From Amycolatopsis alba DSM 44262 (GTDB lineage Bacteria > Actinomycetota > Actinomycetes > Mycobacteriales > Pseudonocardiaceae), in NCBI RefSeq assembly GCF_000384215.1, contig NZ_KB913032.1:893021-957020 (forward strand): DNA of 64,000 nt, written 5' to 3'. Positions 42,491-50,886 of this stretch are shown piece after piece. The notes beneath the pieces are model-generated. The model saw only the letters and a list, made by a program, of their open reading frames with translations. It made no database searches and had not been told where the DNA came from. The position numbers and the translations under genes are program-made. Every line of letters begins with the position of its first letter. Position 1 is the stretch's first letter.

Positions 42491-45190
42491 ATGGTGGCGG
42501 GCCGGGGTTCGCGGCATCACCTGATAGTGGTGGCCGACGTGGAGGGGTTCGGGGATCCGAGGCGGACGGGGCCGCATCAGCAGGCGGTGCGCGACGGCTT
42601 GTACGAGGTGATGGCCGCCGCGTTCGCCGCGGCCGGGCTGGTGTGGGAAAACTGCTATCGAGAAGACCGCGGGGACGCGGTGTTCGTGCTGGTACCACCG
42701 GAAACAGACAAAGCGGCCTTCGTCGAAACCGTGTTCCCGGCATTGGTGACGCGGCTGCGGGTGCACAACGACTCTCATCCGGAGATGCAACGCATCCGGC
42801 TGCGGATCGCGCTGCACGCCGGCGAGGTCGGGTACGACGAGCACGGCGTCACCTCGTCGTCACTGACCCTGGCGTTCCGGCTCTGCGACGCGCCTCCTCT
42901 GCGGACCGCGCTCGACACCTCCCCCGGAGTGCTGGCGGTGATCGCGTCCGACCGGCTTTTCGACGACGTGGTCCGCCATACTCCCGCGGCCGCGCCCGAG
43001 ACCTGGCGCCCGGTCACCGTCGCGGTGAAGGAGGCAGCCACGGCGGGGTGGATCGCTCTTCCCGACCACCCTTACCCGCCAGAGCCGGGCAGCCGGGCGA
43101 GTGGCATCGGAAGACCCGGTACGGGGGTGATTCCGCGGCAACTTCCCGCAGCGGTGCGTGACTTCACCGGCCGCGCCGAGCATCTGACCGCACTCGACGC
43201 CTTGATACCGCCGGATCCCGGCACCCCCGGCGAACGCGCGCAGTCGGTGGTGATCACCGCCGTCGACGGCACGGGAGGGATCGGCAAGACCTCTCTCGCT
43301 TTGCATTGGGCTCACCGGGTTCAAGACCGTTTCCCGGACGGCACGCTGCATGTCAACCTTCGCGGCTACGGGTCGGGCGAGCCCGCCACCCCCGGCGAGG
43401 CCCTCGGCGGGTTCCTCCGGGCACTGGGGGTCGCGGCCCGCGCGATCCCCGCCGACGTGGAAGCACAAGCGGCCTCGCTTCGCTCGCTGCTGGCAGGCAA
43501 GCGGGTACTGATGCTGCTGGACAACGCCCACAGCGCCGAACAGGTACGGCCCCTGCTGCCTGCCAGCCCTGGCTGCATGGTCGTCGTGACCAGCCGCGAC
43601 TGTCTCACCGGCCTGGTCGTCACCGACGCCGCGCATCGGCTCACCCTCGACCTTCTCACCTCTTCCGAAGCACTCGACCTGGTCGCGGGCATCATCGGCC
43701 CGCGACGGGCCGATGACGAAGCCGAAGCGGTCGGCGAGCTGGTCAAATGGTGCGCCCGGTTACCACTGGCGCTGCGCATAGCGGCCAGTCGCGTCGCCGT
43801 CCATCCTCATCGGGCAGTGGCCGACGTCGTCGCCGAGCTGGCCGACGACCGGACCAGACTGGACGCCCTCAGCGAAAGCAGCGACGAGCCCGCCGCGATC
43901 CGCGCCGTGTTCGCCTGGTCCTACCGGCGTCTTCCAGCCGAGCAGGCGCGGCTGTTCCGGCGTCTCGGACTGCATCCAGGCCCCGATCTGTCCCTGCCCG
44001 CCGCTGCCGCGCTCGCCGAACTGCCACCCGCTCATGCCCGCCCTCTGATGACCGCGCTCGCGGAGGCACATCTGGTCGAACCGATCTCCGCTGGCCGATA
44101 CCGGCTCCACGATCTGCTTCGCGCCTACGCCGCCGAACAAGCCGGCCGCTTCGACACCGCCGAAGAGCGCCTGCGAACCCTGAACGCCTTGCTGACCTGG
44201 TACAGCCACACCGCCCGCACGGCAGACCACCGGCTCCATCCGGCTTTCATGAAGATCCCGGCGGTGGTCACGGAACCGGCTCATCCGCATCCCATCACCG
44301 GCCGAGGTGAGGCTTGGGCCTGGCTGATCGCCGAACGCATCAATCTCCAGGCCGCGCTCCAGCACGCCGCGGACCATCAGCTCAACCAGCACACCATTCC
44401 GCTCGCCCACGCCTGCCGCTTTCTCCTCTCGGCGGGCAGTCCGCAGGAACAGATCGACGCTTTGAACCTGGGGATCAACGCCGCACGGCAGTCGGGAACC
44501 CGCACCCAGGAGGCGACCCTCGTACTCACCCGCGCGGAGGCGGTTTACCGGTTGGGCCGGTTGGATCACGCGAAGGCAGACCTCGACCGCGCGGACACCT
44601 TGCTCGAGCACCTCGACGACGACACGCTCACCGTGTACTCACTCAACTCTCGCGGCCTGATCCTCTTGCACCAGAACCGATTCGAAGACGCCGAGCGGTA
44701 TCTCCTCTCCGCGCTGCCGCTGAGCCGGGGAATCGACACCGGCCGCTGGGAGGCGGTGGTGGAGGGCAATCTCAGTGCCGCTCGCTGCGGCCTCGGCGAC
44801 CACCAGTGCGCGCTCGTGCACGGCGAACGCAGTCTGCGGTTGCGGCGAAAAGCCGGAGATCTCACCGGCGAGGCCGGGGCGCTGACCCAGATCGCGCGGA
44901 TCTGGCAAGGAATGCGCGCCCCGTACCGGGCGATCGCGCTCTGCCTGGACGCGATCGCCATCGGCCGCCGCACGCCCCTCAATCGTGACGACACACTCGC
45001 CGAACCGCTCGAAGTCATCGGGATCTGCCAGTACCGGCTCGGCAACACCGACGAGGCACTGACCTACTGGCAGGAAGCCGCCAACCTGTACGACAACATC
45101 GGCCTCCCCCGCAAAGCCGCCGACGTACGACGGCGCGCGACCCAGCTGAAGAAGGAAGGCCGACGGCGAGACGCTTTCGGGGAGGCCTGA
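42491..45190 (+). CDS. STAND NTPase with cyclase-like N-terminus and TPRs
   Basis: An 899-residue protein. Residues 1-180 resemble a class III nucleotidyl cyclase fold (LIVVADVEGFGDPRRTGPHQ, GDAVFVLVPPE, RIALHAGEV) but lack a clear catalytic metal pair. The NB-ARC region (about 225-520) has the P-loop VDGTGGIGKTSLALHWA, Walker B VLMLLDNAHS and GCMVVVTSRD. The C-terminal ~280 residues are TPR-like repeats. STAND proteins are ATP-driven switches used in transcription control or defence. ATG 42491 is chosen for GGGGAAGG five bases upstream; the frame is open to 42425. Trigger and output are unknown. Confidence 0.82.
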   Translation: MVAGRGSRHHLIVVADVEGFGDPRRTGPHQQAVRDGLYEVMAAAFAAAGLVWENCYREDRGDAVFVLVPPETDKAAFVETVFPALVTRLRVHNDSHPEMQRIRLRIALHAGEVGYDEHGVTSSSLTLAFRLCDAPPLRTALDTSPGVLAVIASDRLFDDVVRHTPAAAPETWRPVTVAVKEAATAGWIALPDHPYPPEPGSRASGIGRPGTGVIPRQLPAAVRDFTGRAEHLTALDALIPPDPGTPGERAQSVVITAVDGTGGIGKTSLALHWAHRVQDRFPDGTLHVNLRGYGSGEPATPGEALGGFLRALGVAARAIPADVEAQAASLRSLLAGKRVLMLLDNAHSAEQVRPLLPASPGCMVVVTSRDCLTGLVVTDAAHRLTLDLLTSSEALDLVAGIIGPRRADDEAEAVGELVKWCARLPLALRIAASRVAVHPHRAVADVVAELADDRTRLDALSESSDEPAAIRAVFAWSYRRLPAEQARLFRRLGLHPGPDLSLPAAAALAELPPAHARPLMTALAEAHLVEPISAGRYRLHDLLRAYAAEQAGRFDTAEERLRTLNALLTWYSHTARTADHRLHPAFMKIPAVVTEPAHPHPITGRGEAWAWLIAERINLQAALQHAADHQLNQHTIPLAHACRFLLSAGSPQEQIDALNLGINAARQSGTRTQEATLVLTRAEAVYRLGRLDHAKADLDRADTLLEHLDDDTLTVYSLNSRGLILLHQNRFEDAERYLLSALPLSRGIDTGRWEAVVEGNLSAARCGLGDHQCALVHGERSLRLRRKAGDLTGEAGALTQIARIWQGMRAPYRAIALCLDAIAIGRRTPLNRDDTLAEPLEVIGICQYRLGNTDEALTYWQEAANLYDNIGLPRKAADVRRRATQLKKEGRRRDAFGEA

Positions 45191-45211
45191 GTTCCGGCAC
45201 GACGATCGTGG

Positions 45212-45574
45212 TCAGACCGGCTCCGGTTCCTCCGGGGCGGGCATGTGACGGATGCTGTCGCTGCCCTTGTGATCGTGCGCGCGGTCGTACCGGGAACTCA
45301 GTACCGTCCCCAATTTGTGTGCCGCGCCCGCGTACGCGTCGTCCACGATGGTCGCGTGATGGGTGACCGCGAGGGGTTGTTTACCGCCCGGCCGCGCCTC
45401 GATCACGCACTTCTTGTCTTCCGGCTTGCCGCTTCCGTCCTCGCTGAGATGCACTTCCACCCTGGTCACCCATCCGCCGAACCGGGACAGCCTGGTCTCC
45501 AGATCGCCGGTCACGTAGCTGACCAGTCGTTCGCCACCGGGGATGTTGTGGTCGGTGTTGACTTGGATCTGCAC
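45212..45574 (-). CDS. HPF/RaiA-like ribosome-associated protein
   Basis: A 120-residue protein similar to the N-terminal domain of ribosome hibernation factors: VQIQVNTDHNIPGGE, RFGGWVTRVEVHLSEDGSGK, EARPGGKQPLAVTH. Such proteins bind the ribosomal decoding region or protect idle ribosomes. It is shorter than the long HPF and lacks the dimerisation tail. GTG 45574 is supported by GGAGGG five bases upstream. It stands alone, convergent with the STAND gene. Confidence 0.75.
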   Translation of the reverse strand: MQIQVNTDHNIPGGERLVSYVTGDLETRLSRFGGWVTRVEVHLSEDGSGKPEDKKCVIEARPGGKQPLAVTHHATIVDDAYAGAAHKLGTVLSSRYDRAHDHKGSDSIRHMPAPEEPEPV

Positions 45575-45767
45575 GAGCACCCTCCAAAGCGGAACAGTGA
45601 TGATCTCCGTCAGTACCACGGACGCGGCCGGCTCAAACCTGGCGGCATCTTCCCGGCCCTGTCAGGGGAAGTTCGGGGGCCGTCCCCGATGTGCCGGACG
45701 GGCGGGCCGAACGATCATGGGGCCGGGGCGACCGGGATCGGTTTCCCGTGACGAAGGAGTGCTCTTC

Positions 45768-46952
45768 TTGCGATCAAGTATTCGACGCGCAGGCGCCGTG
45801 GTCCTGTCCATGACTGTCCTGATCGGACTGACCGGGCCGGGCCCGGCGAACGCGTCCGCGGCGGCGGACAGCGGACGCGGCACGGTGCGGCAGGCCATGG
45901 CCGGACTCGTGGCGACCGGCACGGCAGGCGTCCAGGTGCGCCTGCACGATGACCGGGGCGACTGGACCGGCAGCGCCGGAGAACGGGAACTGGGCAGGCA
46001 CCGTTCGCCGTCCACCGACGGAAAGTTCCGTGCGGGCAGCACCACCAAGACCTTCGTGGCCACCGTGGTGCTCCAGCTGGTCGGCGAGGGCAAGCTGGAA
46101 CTCGATGCCCCGGTCGACCGCTACCTGCCGAGGTTCGGCCTGGACCGCCGGATCACCGTCCGGATGCTGCTGCAGCACACCAGCGGCCTGTTCGACTACA
46201 TCGGCGACACCAGCCCGGACGGTGCCACGTTCGAGCCCGGCATCCCGCTGGTCGGCAAGGAAGGCGTGGCGAACCGTTTCCACCGCTACCTCCCGGACGA
46301 ACTGGTCCGCCTGTCCTTGGCCAAACCTGCCCGTTTCGCACCCGGCACCCAATGGCGCTATTCCAACACCAACTACGTGCTGGCCGGGCTTCTCGTCGAG
46401 CAAGCGACCAGCACTTCCTACGCCACGCAGGTGGAACGACGCATCCTCCAGCCGCTCCGGATGCACGACACCAGCCTCCCCGGCGCCCGGACGACCATCC
46501 CCGGCGACCACGCCCACGCCTACCAGGCGTACCAGGACAACCGCAGGCTGACGACCGTCGACGTCACCCGGCAGAGCACGACCTGGGCGTGGGCCGCCGG
46601 CGAGATCGTCTCGACCACGAAGGACCTCGACCGCTTCATCACCGCGCTGACCGGCGGGAAGCTGCTGTCCCCGGAGCTCTACGCGGAAATGCGCCGGATG
46701 CGGGAAGCGGGCAGCGCGAACCGGCAATACGGCCTCGGGCTCGCCCAGTACCGGCTCGCGCCGGACTGTGTCGTGGTCGGCCATGTCGGCGAGATCCCCG
46801 GCTACAAGACGTACCTGCTCAGCACGCCGGACGGCAGCCGGCGCCTGGAGCTGTCCGCGACCCAGGGCGCGCTCGACTACCAGGACAAGGCCGGTCAGGA
46901 GAAGGTCGAAAAGGCCGAGGGCAAGCTCGTCGTCGCCGCCCTCTGCGGCTGA
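45768..46952 (+). CDS. Secreted serine beta-lactamase-fold hydrolase (D-Ala-D-Ala carboxypeptidase-like)
   Basis: A 394-residue exported enzyme. A signal peptide (VVLSMTVLIGLTGPGPANASA) precedes a class C beta-lactamase/carboxypeptidase domain. Active-site motifs: SxxK in AGSTTKTF, YSN in WRYSNTNYVLAG and HxG in GHVGEIPGYKT. It may trim peptidoglycan peptides or hydrolyse esters outside the cell. TTG 45768 follows AAGGAG by eight bases. Its 3' end overlaps the decayed gene on the other strand. Confidence 0.88.
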   Translation: MRSSIRRAGAVVLSMTVLIGLTGPGPANASAAADSGRGTVRQAMAGLVATGTAGVQVRLHDDRGDWTGSAGERELGRHRSPSTDGKFRAGSTTKTFVATVVLQLVGEGKLELDAPVDRYLPRFGLDRRITVRMLLQHTSGLFDYIGDTSPDGATFEPGIPLVGKEGVANRFHRYLPDELVRLSLAKPARFAPGTQWRYSNTNYVLAGLLVEQATSTSYATQVERRILQPLRMHDTSLPGARTTIPGDHAHAYQAYQDNRRLTTVDVTRQSTTWAWAAGEIVSTTKDLDRFITALTGGKLLSPELYAEMRRMREAGSANRQYGLGLAQYRLAPDCVVVGHVGEIPGYKTYLLSTPDGSRRLELSATQGALDYQDKAGQEKVEKAEGKLVVAALCG

Positions 46953-47626
46953 GCTCGGCCAAGGTCGCGTCCGGGACGGCCGGCCAGCGGGACGTGGCGC
47001 GCCGGGAGATCGCGATCGCCACATCGATGATGAAGTGTGCCTCGCCGGACCCGACGCCACGACCCTCGATCGCCCGCGCCAGTGCGGCGGCGATGTCGGC
47101 GAGTTTGATCAGGTCGCGTTCGGCCAGTACCGGGCTGGCGGCGATCACGCGGGCACGGCGTATCGGTGCGGGCAAGATGCCTGCGCGCTCGGGCGACGGC
47201 GTCTTCGGCGCGCCGGAGTTGGTCCAGCGCCCGATCGAGATTCTCGTGCCCTAACCGCTCCGCGACCTCGGCAGTGGGCGGATGCTGTCGCGAGAGCTCC
47301 TCCTCGCGCTCGTCGGCCTGCTGCTCGCGATGGTCGGCCCGAACCTCGCGATGGCCGGCCCATTGCTCGCGGTAGTCGGCCATGCTTTCACGGTGAATGG
47401 CGCTCGTCTCGCGCATTTCGAGCGCAATCTCTCAGGCATCGGCGGCAGCCTCGCGCGCCGCGACCGCCGACTCGCGGAACTGCACCTCTCGCTCACGTGT
47501 CACAGCCCGTCGCTCATCTTGTTCATCCCGCTCGCCATGGTCGGAGTCAGACGACCGCATGACTCCCCACTGTCGCCCTTCCGCATCCAGTTGTCGAGCC
47601 TGTCCGCGCGGCCACATCCCGCTCAT
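46819..47626 (-). pseudogene. Decayed coiled-coil gene
   Basis: From ATG 47626 the frame reads MSGMWPRGQARQLDAEG and on to a charged coiled coil, SAVAAREAAADA, then a TGA at 47434-47432. The same frame continues seamlessly as EIALEMRETSAIHRES, MADYREQWAGHREVRADHRE, as if a CGA codon had become TGA. Near 47160-47180 the coherent sequence shifts frame to ERDLIKLADIAAALARAI and GEAHFIIDVAIAISRR, then runs into the antisense of the hydrolase gene. The repeated REQ/ADxRE pattern suggests an Arg/Glu-rich coiled-coil family. Sequencing error cannot be excluded, but two lesions favour decay. Confidence 0.5.
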
Positions 47627-47657
47627 CGGCCTGAGAGTGTGGTGCGGCGTGGTCGCC

Positions 47658-48818
47658 TCACAGGGAATTCCCTTGGCTCCGCCGGCTGGCTGCCAGCCGC
47701 TGGAACTCCTCCTCGGAGATCGGGAGCGTCGTGTACTCGAGCAGCAGTTGGCTGGTCGGCCGCCAGCCGTCCGGTGTCCACAGCTCGTATTCGAGTTCAT
47801 ACGGGTTCGGCAGGCGCTTGGCCAGGAAGAGGACGTTACCGAGTTCGTAGACGTCGTCCCCCTTGCGGAAGACTGCTTGATAGTCGTGGGCCCGGCCGCG
47901 GAACGCTTGCGCTCTCCCCTTGATCGCAGCGACGTAGCGTGCGCTGCGGAAGTGCCGCTCGCCGAGCTCTATCACCCACCAGCCGGGCTCCAGCCGCCCC
48001 AGCACGTCGGTGTGCTGCCAGCCGAGCCCATCGAGGGTCTCGTCGACCGATCCGGTGCGGCGGACGAGATCGTGGCTGTAGTACCCGCCCTTGATGGCGA
48101 GGCCGTGCCACACGTCGAAGTACCTGACCTCGGCGGTCTCTCGTCCGCGGATGGCCCGGTCCAGATCGTCGCGGCCGACCGGCAGCACGACCCTGCCCCG
48201 CGGTTCCTTTCCCAGCACCCACGCACCCTCTCGCAGGCAGGTCTCCCATTCGCCGTCGCCGCTTGAGGGGCAGCGGATCAGTGCGTGCGCGCGGTTGAGG
48301 TCCGCGACGTCGCCCAGCCTCTCGAACTCCGCGAAGTAGTAGTGGCCCGCCACCGGTTCGGCTCGCCGCCTTGCCGCCAGCAGAGCGACGATGCCCGCGA
48401 GGCCGTCCCGCTCGAAGGGCGCCAGCGACAACGCGTAACGATGTTCCGGCAGCAACTCGTCGACCACGGCGTACGCGGAACGCAGGTCGACCATGTCGGC
48501 CTCGTGCCGGAACACCGCGAAGCCGCCGCCTTCGAACCCGTCCCGCTGCTCGTGCTTCGCGGGCCCGCTGTCGTCGGCCAGTTGCCTGAGCCTCTCCAGC
48601 TCCGCGGCGCTCACCTCACGGTAGTCGTCGTAGGAGTCCCGGTCGCCGGTTTTCGACAGGCCGTTGCTTCGCGTCCACACGCCGTGGCCGACGTACTTCT
48701 GCTCGTCGTGAGCGCTAATGCTGCGGTAGAGGCCTTTGGCGTTACCGACATCGGACATGCCACGTCCGTCTTCGAACAACGCGAAGTAGCGGTAGTCGGC
48801 CAGATAGAGCTCGAACAC
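47658..48818 (-). CDS. Soluble protein of unknown function
   Basis: A 386-residue protein with no recognised domain. It begins MFELYLADYRYFALFEDG and has no signal or membrane segment. Some stretches are repetitive in style (YFALFED, YYFAEFERL, YFDVWHGL), suggesting internal beta-rich repeats. The decayed coiled-coil gene follows 31 bases later and may once have shared its transcript. Codon use is typical of the window. No function can be offered. Confidence 0.65.
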   Translation of the reverse strand: MFELYLADYRYFALFEDGRGMSDVGNAKGLYRSISAHDEQKYVGHGVWTRSNGLSKTGDRDSYDDYREVSAAELERLRQLADDSGPAKHEQRDGFEGGGFAVFRHEADMVDLRSAYAVVDELLPEHRYALSLAPFERDGLAGIVALLAARRRAEPVAGHYYFAEFERLGDVADLNRAHALIRCPSSGDGEWETCLREGAWVLGKEPRGRVVLPVGRDDLDRAIRGRETAEVRYFDVWHGLAIKGGYYSHDLVRRTGSVDETLDGLGWQHTDVLGRLEPGWWVIELGERHFRSARYVAAIKGRAQAFRGRAHDYQAVFRKGDDVYELGNVLFLAKRLPNPYELEYELWTPDGWRPTSQLLLEYTTLPISEEEFQRLAASRRSQGNSL

Positions 48819-48922
48819 GCGATCGTCCCCTCAGTGATCATCCGATCTTAACGAGCAGACCGGCGGCCAGGGTGTCGTTGCCACTCGGCCCCTCTTGGTG
48901 CCGGCCGGTAGCGTCTCCTGGC

Positions 48923-49396
48923 ATGGACACATCGGCCTTCGCACTGATCTTCGGCGATGGAGGTATACGGGCGAAGCTGGACTGGCGGCGGGTCGCTGCC
49001 GAGTGCGCCGTCGAGGAGCGCTACAGCCGTTCCCGTAAGGAACTCGGCGAACTGTGCACCGTGTGGTACGCGGATGGATCCGGACACGACGCGGGCTACG
49101 ACCACCAAGGCTCCCGCCCGCTGCGGGTGTCGGAAGCCGCGGTCACCGAAGCGTCGTGGCCGCGCGCTCGTGCGACCACGATCGCCGCGCTGCGACGGGA
49201 ATACGTCCGCGCGGACAGGCCCGTGCATCTGGCACTTCCGGGCTACCGGGTCGGCGACGAGGTCGTACTGCTCGACGGCAACCATCGCGCGGCGGCGGCG
49301 TACCTGGCCGACGCCGATACTCGGTTGCTGCTCTACATTCTTCGCGGCCCGACGGATTCCGGCATGTTGCCCGATCTTCGGCACTACTCGCCCTAG
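48923..49396 (+). CDS. ParB-like domain protein
   Basis: A 157-residue protein. The C-terminal part, YRVGDEVVLLDGNHRAAAAYLADADTRLLLYIL, resembles the ParB/sulfiredoxin fold, where DGNHR is the nucleotide-binding signature. The N-terminal half is unassigned. It is divergent from the unknown protein at 48818. The stop overlaps the convergent gene by four bases. ATG 48923 is chosen over GTG 48872 because the protein then begins with ordered sequence (MDTSAFALIFGDGG). Confidence 0.55.
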   Translation: MDTSAFALIFGDGGIRAKLDWRRVAAECAVEERYSRSRKELGELCTVWYADGSGHDAGYDHQGSRPLRVSEAAVTEASWPRARATTIAALRREYVRADRPVHLALPGYRVGDEVVLLDGNHRAAAAYLADADTRLLLYILRGPTDSGMLPDLRHYSP

Positions 49397-50223
49397 GACG
49401 CTTCCTCTTCATCCCGCCGTTCCGCGGTCGGGTACTCGGCCTCGGCCTCGCGCATGGCGAAGTCGAACGCCAGGTTGCGCAAGGCCTCGCTCTGCTCTGT
49501 CTTGCGCAGGCGCCGCACGGCGGTCATGACCGCGAGCGTGATGAGCACCGCTCCCGGCAGGGCGATGATCTTGATCGCGACAGGTGTGCCCGACAGCACG
49601 GTCGCGTCGAGGGCGAGGAGGAGCACCGGCATGATGGTCGACACCAGGATGTTGATTTCCACCTCGGTGTTGTCGACGCTCAGCGCGGGCACGCGCGCGC
49701 GGAGCCACAGTTTGCTGTAGGTGAACAGGTACAACGACGCGTTCGCCTGATGCCCGCCGCCCGCGGGCAGGCTTCGATCGCGAGCGTCGTCTCGGCGCTC
49801 GCCGGAATCGAGATGTCGCAGGATCGGGTGCAACCCGGTGAGACGCTCGGTGAAGTCTTCGCCGAAGGTGTCCCGGATCCTGGCCCACGACGCCGTGAGC
49901 ACGGGCGCCGCTTTGCGTCGGTCGAACCGCTCCGAAAGGGCAGTGATCTTGAAGCCGACCTCTCTGGCCAGGTAGCCGATCACGAAGCTGGCGGCGATCG
50001 CCACCAGGACGAGCACGACGATGCCTGCCGCTTTCACGCCGGCCAGCGCGTCCAGGATGAACCCGATGTCGGCCTGGCCGCGTCTGGCGAGGTGTACGCA
50101 GAGAACGAGGAGCTCGGTCACCAGTACGGCTCCCGGAAGCAGCACGCTGGTCAGGTAGATGGCGGTGTAGAAACTCATTCTGCTTGACGCGAACTTGGCG
50201 GCGAGTCCGCTGACAGGCTCCAT
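49393..50223 (-). CDS. Membrane protein of unknown function
   Basis: A 276-residue protein with four likely transmembrane segments: two near the N-terminus (AIYLTSVLLPGAVLVTELLV, GIVVLVLVAIAASFVIGYLA) and two near the C-terminus (ILVSTIMPVLLLALDATVL, IIALPGAVLITLAVMTAV), with a hydrophilic loop between. ATG 50223 gives a sensible N-terminus; an open frame extends upstream to 50412. It converges on the ParB-like gene, sharing CTAG as both stop codons. Function unknown. Confidence 0.65.
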   Translation of the reverse strand: MEPVSGLAAKFASSRMSFYTAIYLTSVLLPGAVLVTELLVLCVHLARRGQADIGFILDALAGVKAAGIVVLVLVAIAASFVIGYLAREVGFKITALSERFDRRKAAPVLTASWARIRDTFGEDFTERLTGLHPILRHLDSGERRDDARDRSLPAGGGHQANASLYLFTYSKLWLRARVPALSVDNTEVEINILVSTIMPVLLLALDATVLSGTPVAIKIIALPGAVLITLAVMTAVRRLRKTEQSEALRNLAFDFAMREAEAEYPTAERRDEEEAS

Positions 50224-50886
50224 GCGGCCCAACACTAGATCGGCCAGGGCGGCCGGGGTAGTCACAAACCGAGACGCGCAGCGTTCGCTATTCGGTATGT
50301 GCGCGTGTCTCCGATCCCGCGACAGTTCGACAGCGAAATGACAGCGGCTTTCGACGTCACCCGAGAGCCTTCCGGAAGTCGGCTCTCCGGCGACACGGAC
50401 GCAATTCACCAACTTCGGGTCCGTCGGGAAATATTTTCCAGCAAACCGAGGTTCACTCCATCGATTGATACGCCGTCACACCGATGGACCAGCCACGAAC
50501 TCGGCGGTAACGAGTAGGCTTTTCCCCCGGAAACGCGACTTTCCACTGGCGGCGCACACCATTTCCGAGTCGATCGGTACACCGCGGAGGCAGACCGAGA
50601 AGATCATGCTCGACATCCGGGACGTCGGGGCGACCGTCGCGGTCAGCTACCATGAGGTCGAGGTATTGTACGAGGACTTCATGCTGATCGAACTGGGACA
50701 GGTCGGCCGCGCAATGGCGGTAGACCGGGCAGAACGGGCGATATTTCGGAAATCCCCGAAATTGATTCGCATATCCGCAGCGGCGTCGCCCCGTGGTGAG
50801 TCTGCCGTACCCTGGCCGGTCTCGAACGAAAGCGGAATCGGCGAAAGCGGCCGGCCGAGGACACGGAGATCAAGGGGTCGAGCGTC
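50224..50886. other. Intergenic region, 663 bases
   Basis: The left two thirds are AT-richer and show no gene. From 50606 a frame starting MLDIRDVGATVAVSYHEVE keeps G/C third positions for about 40 codons, then loses them; it may be a gene fragment. A 7-bp hairpin (50743-50749 with 50756-50762) lies within it. The remaining sequence precedes the PAS-GGDEF-EAL gene and probably includes its promoter. Confidence 0.4.
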
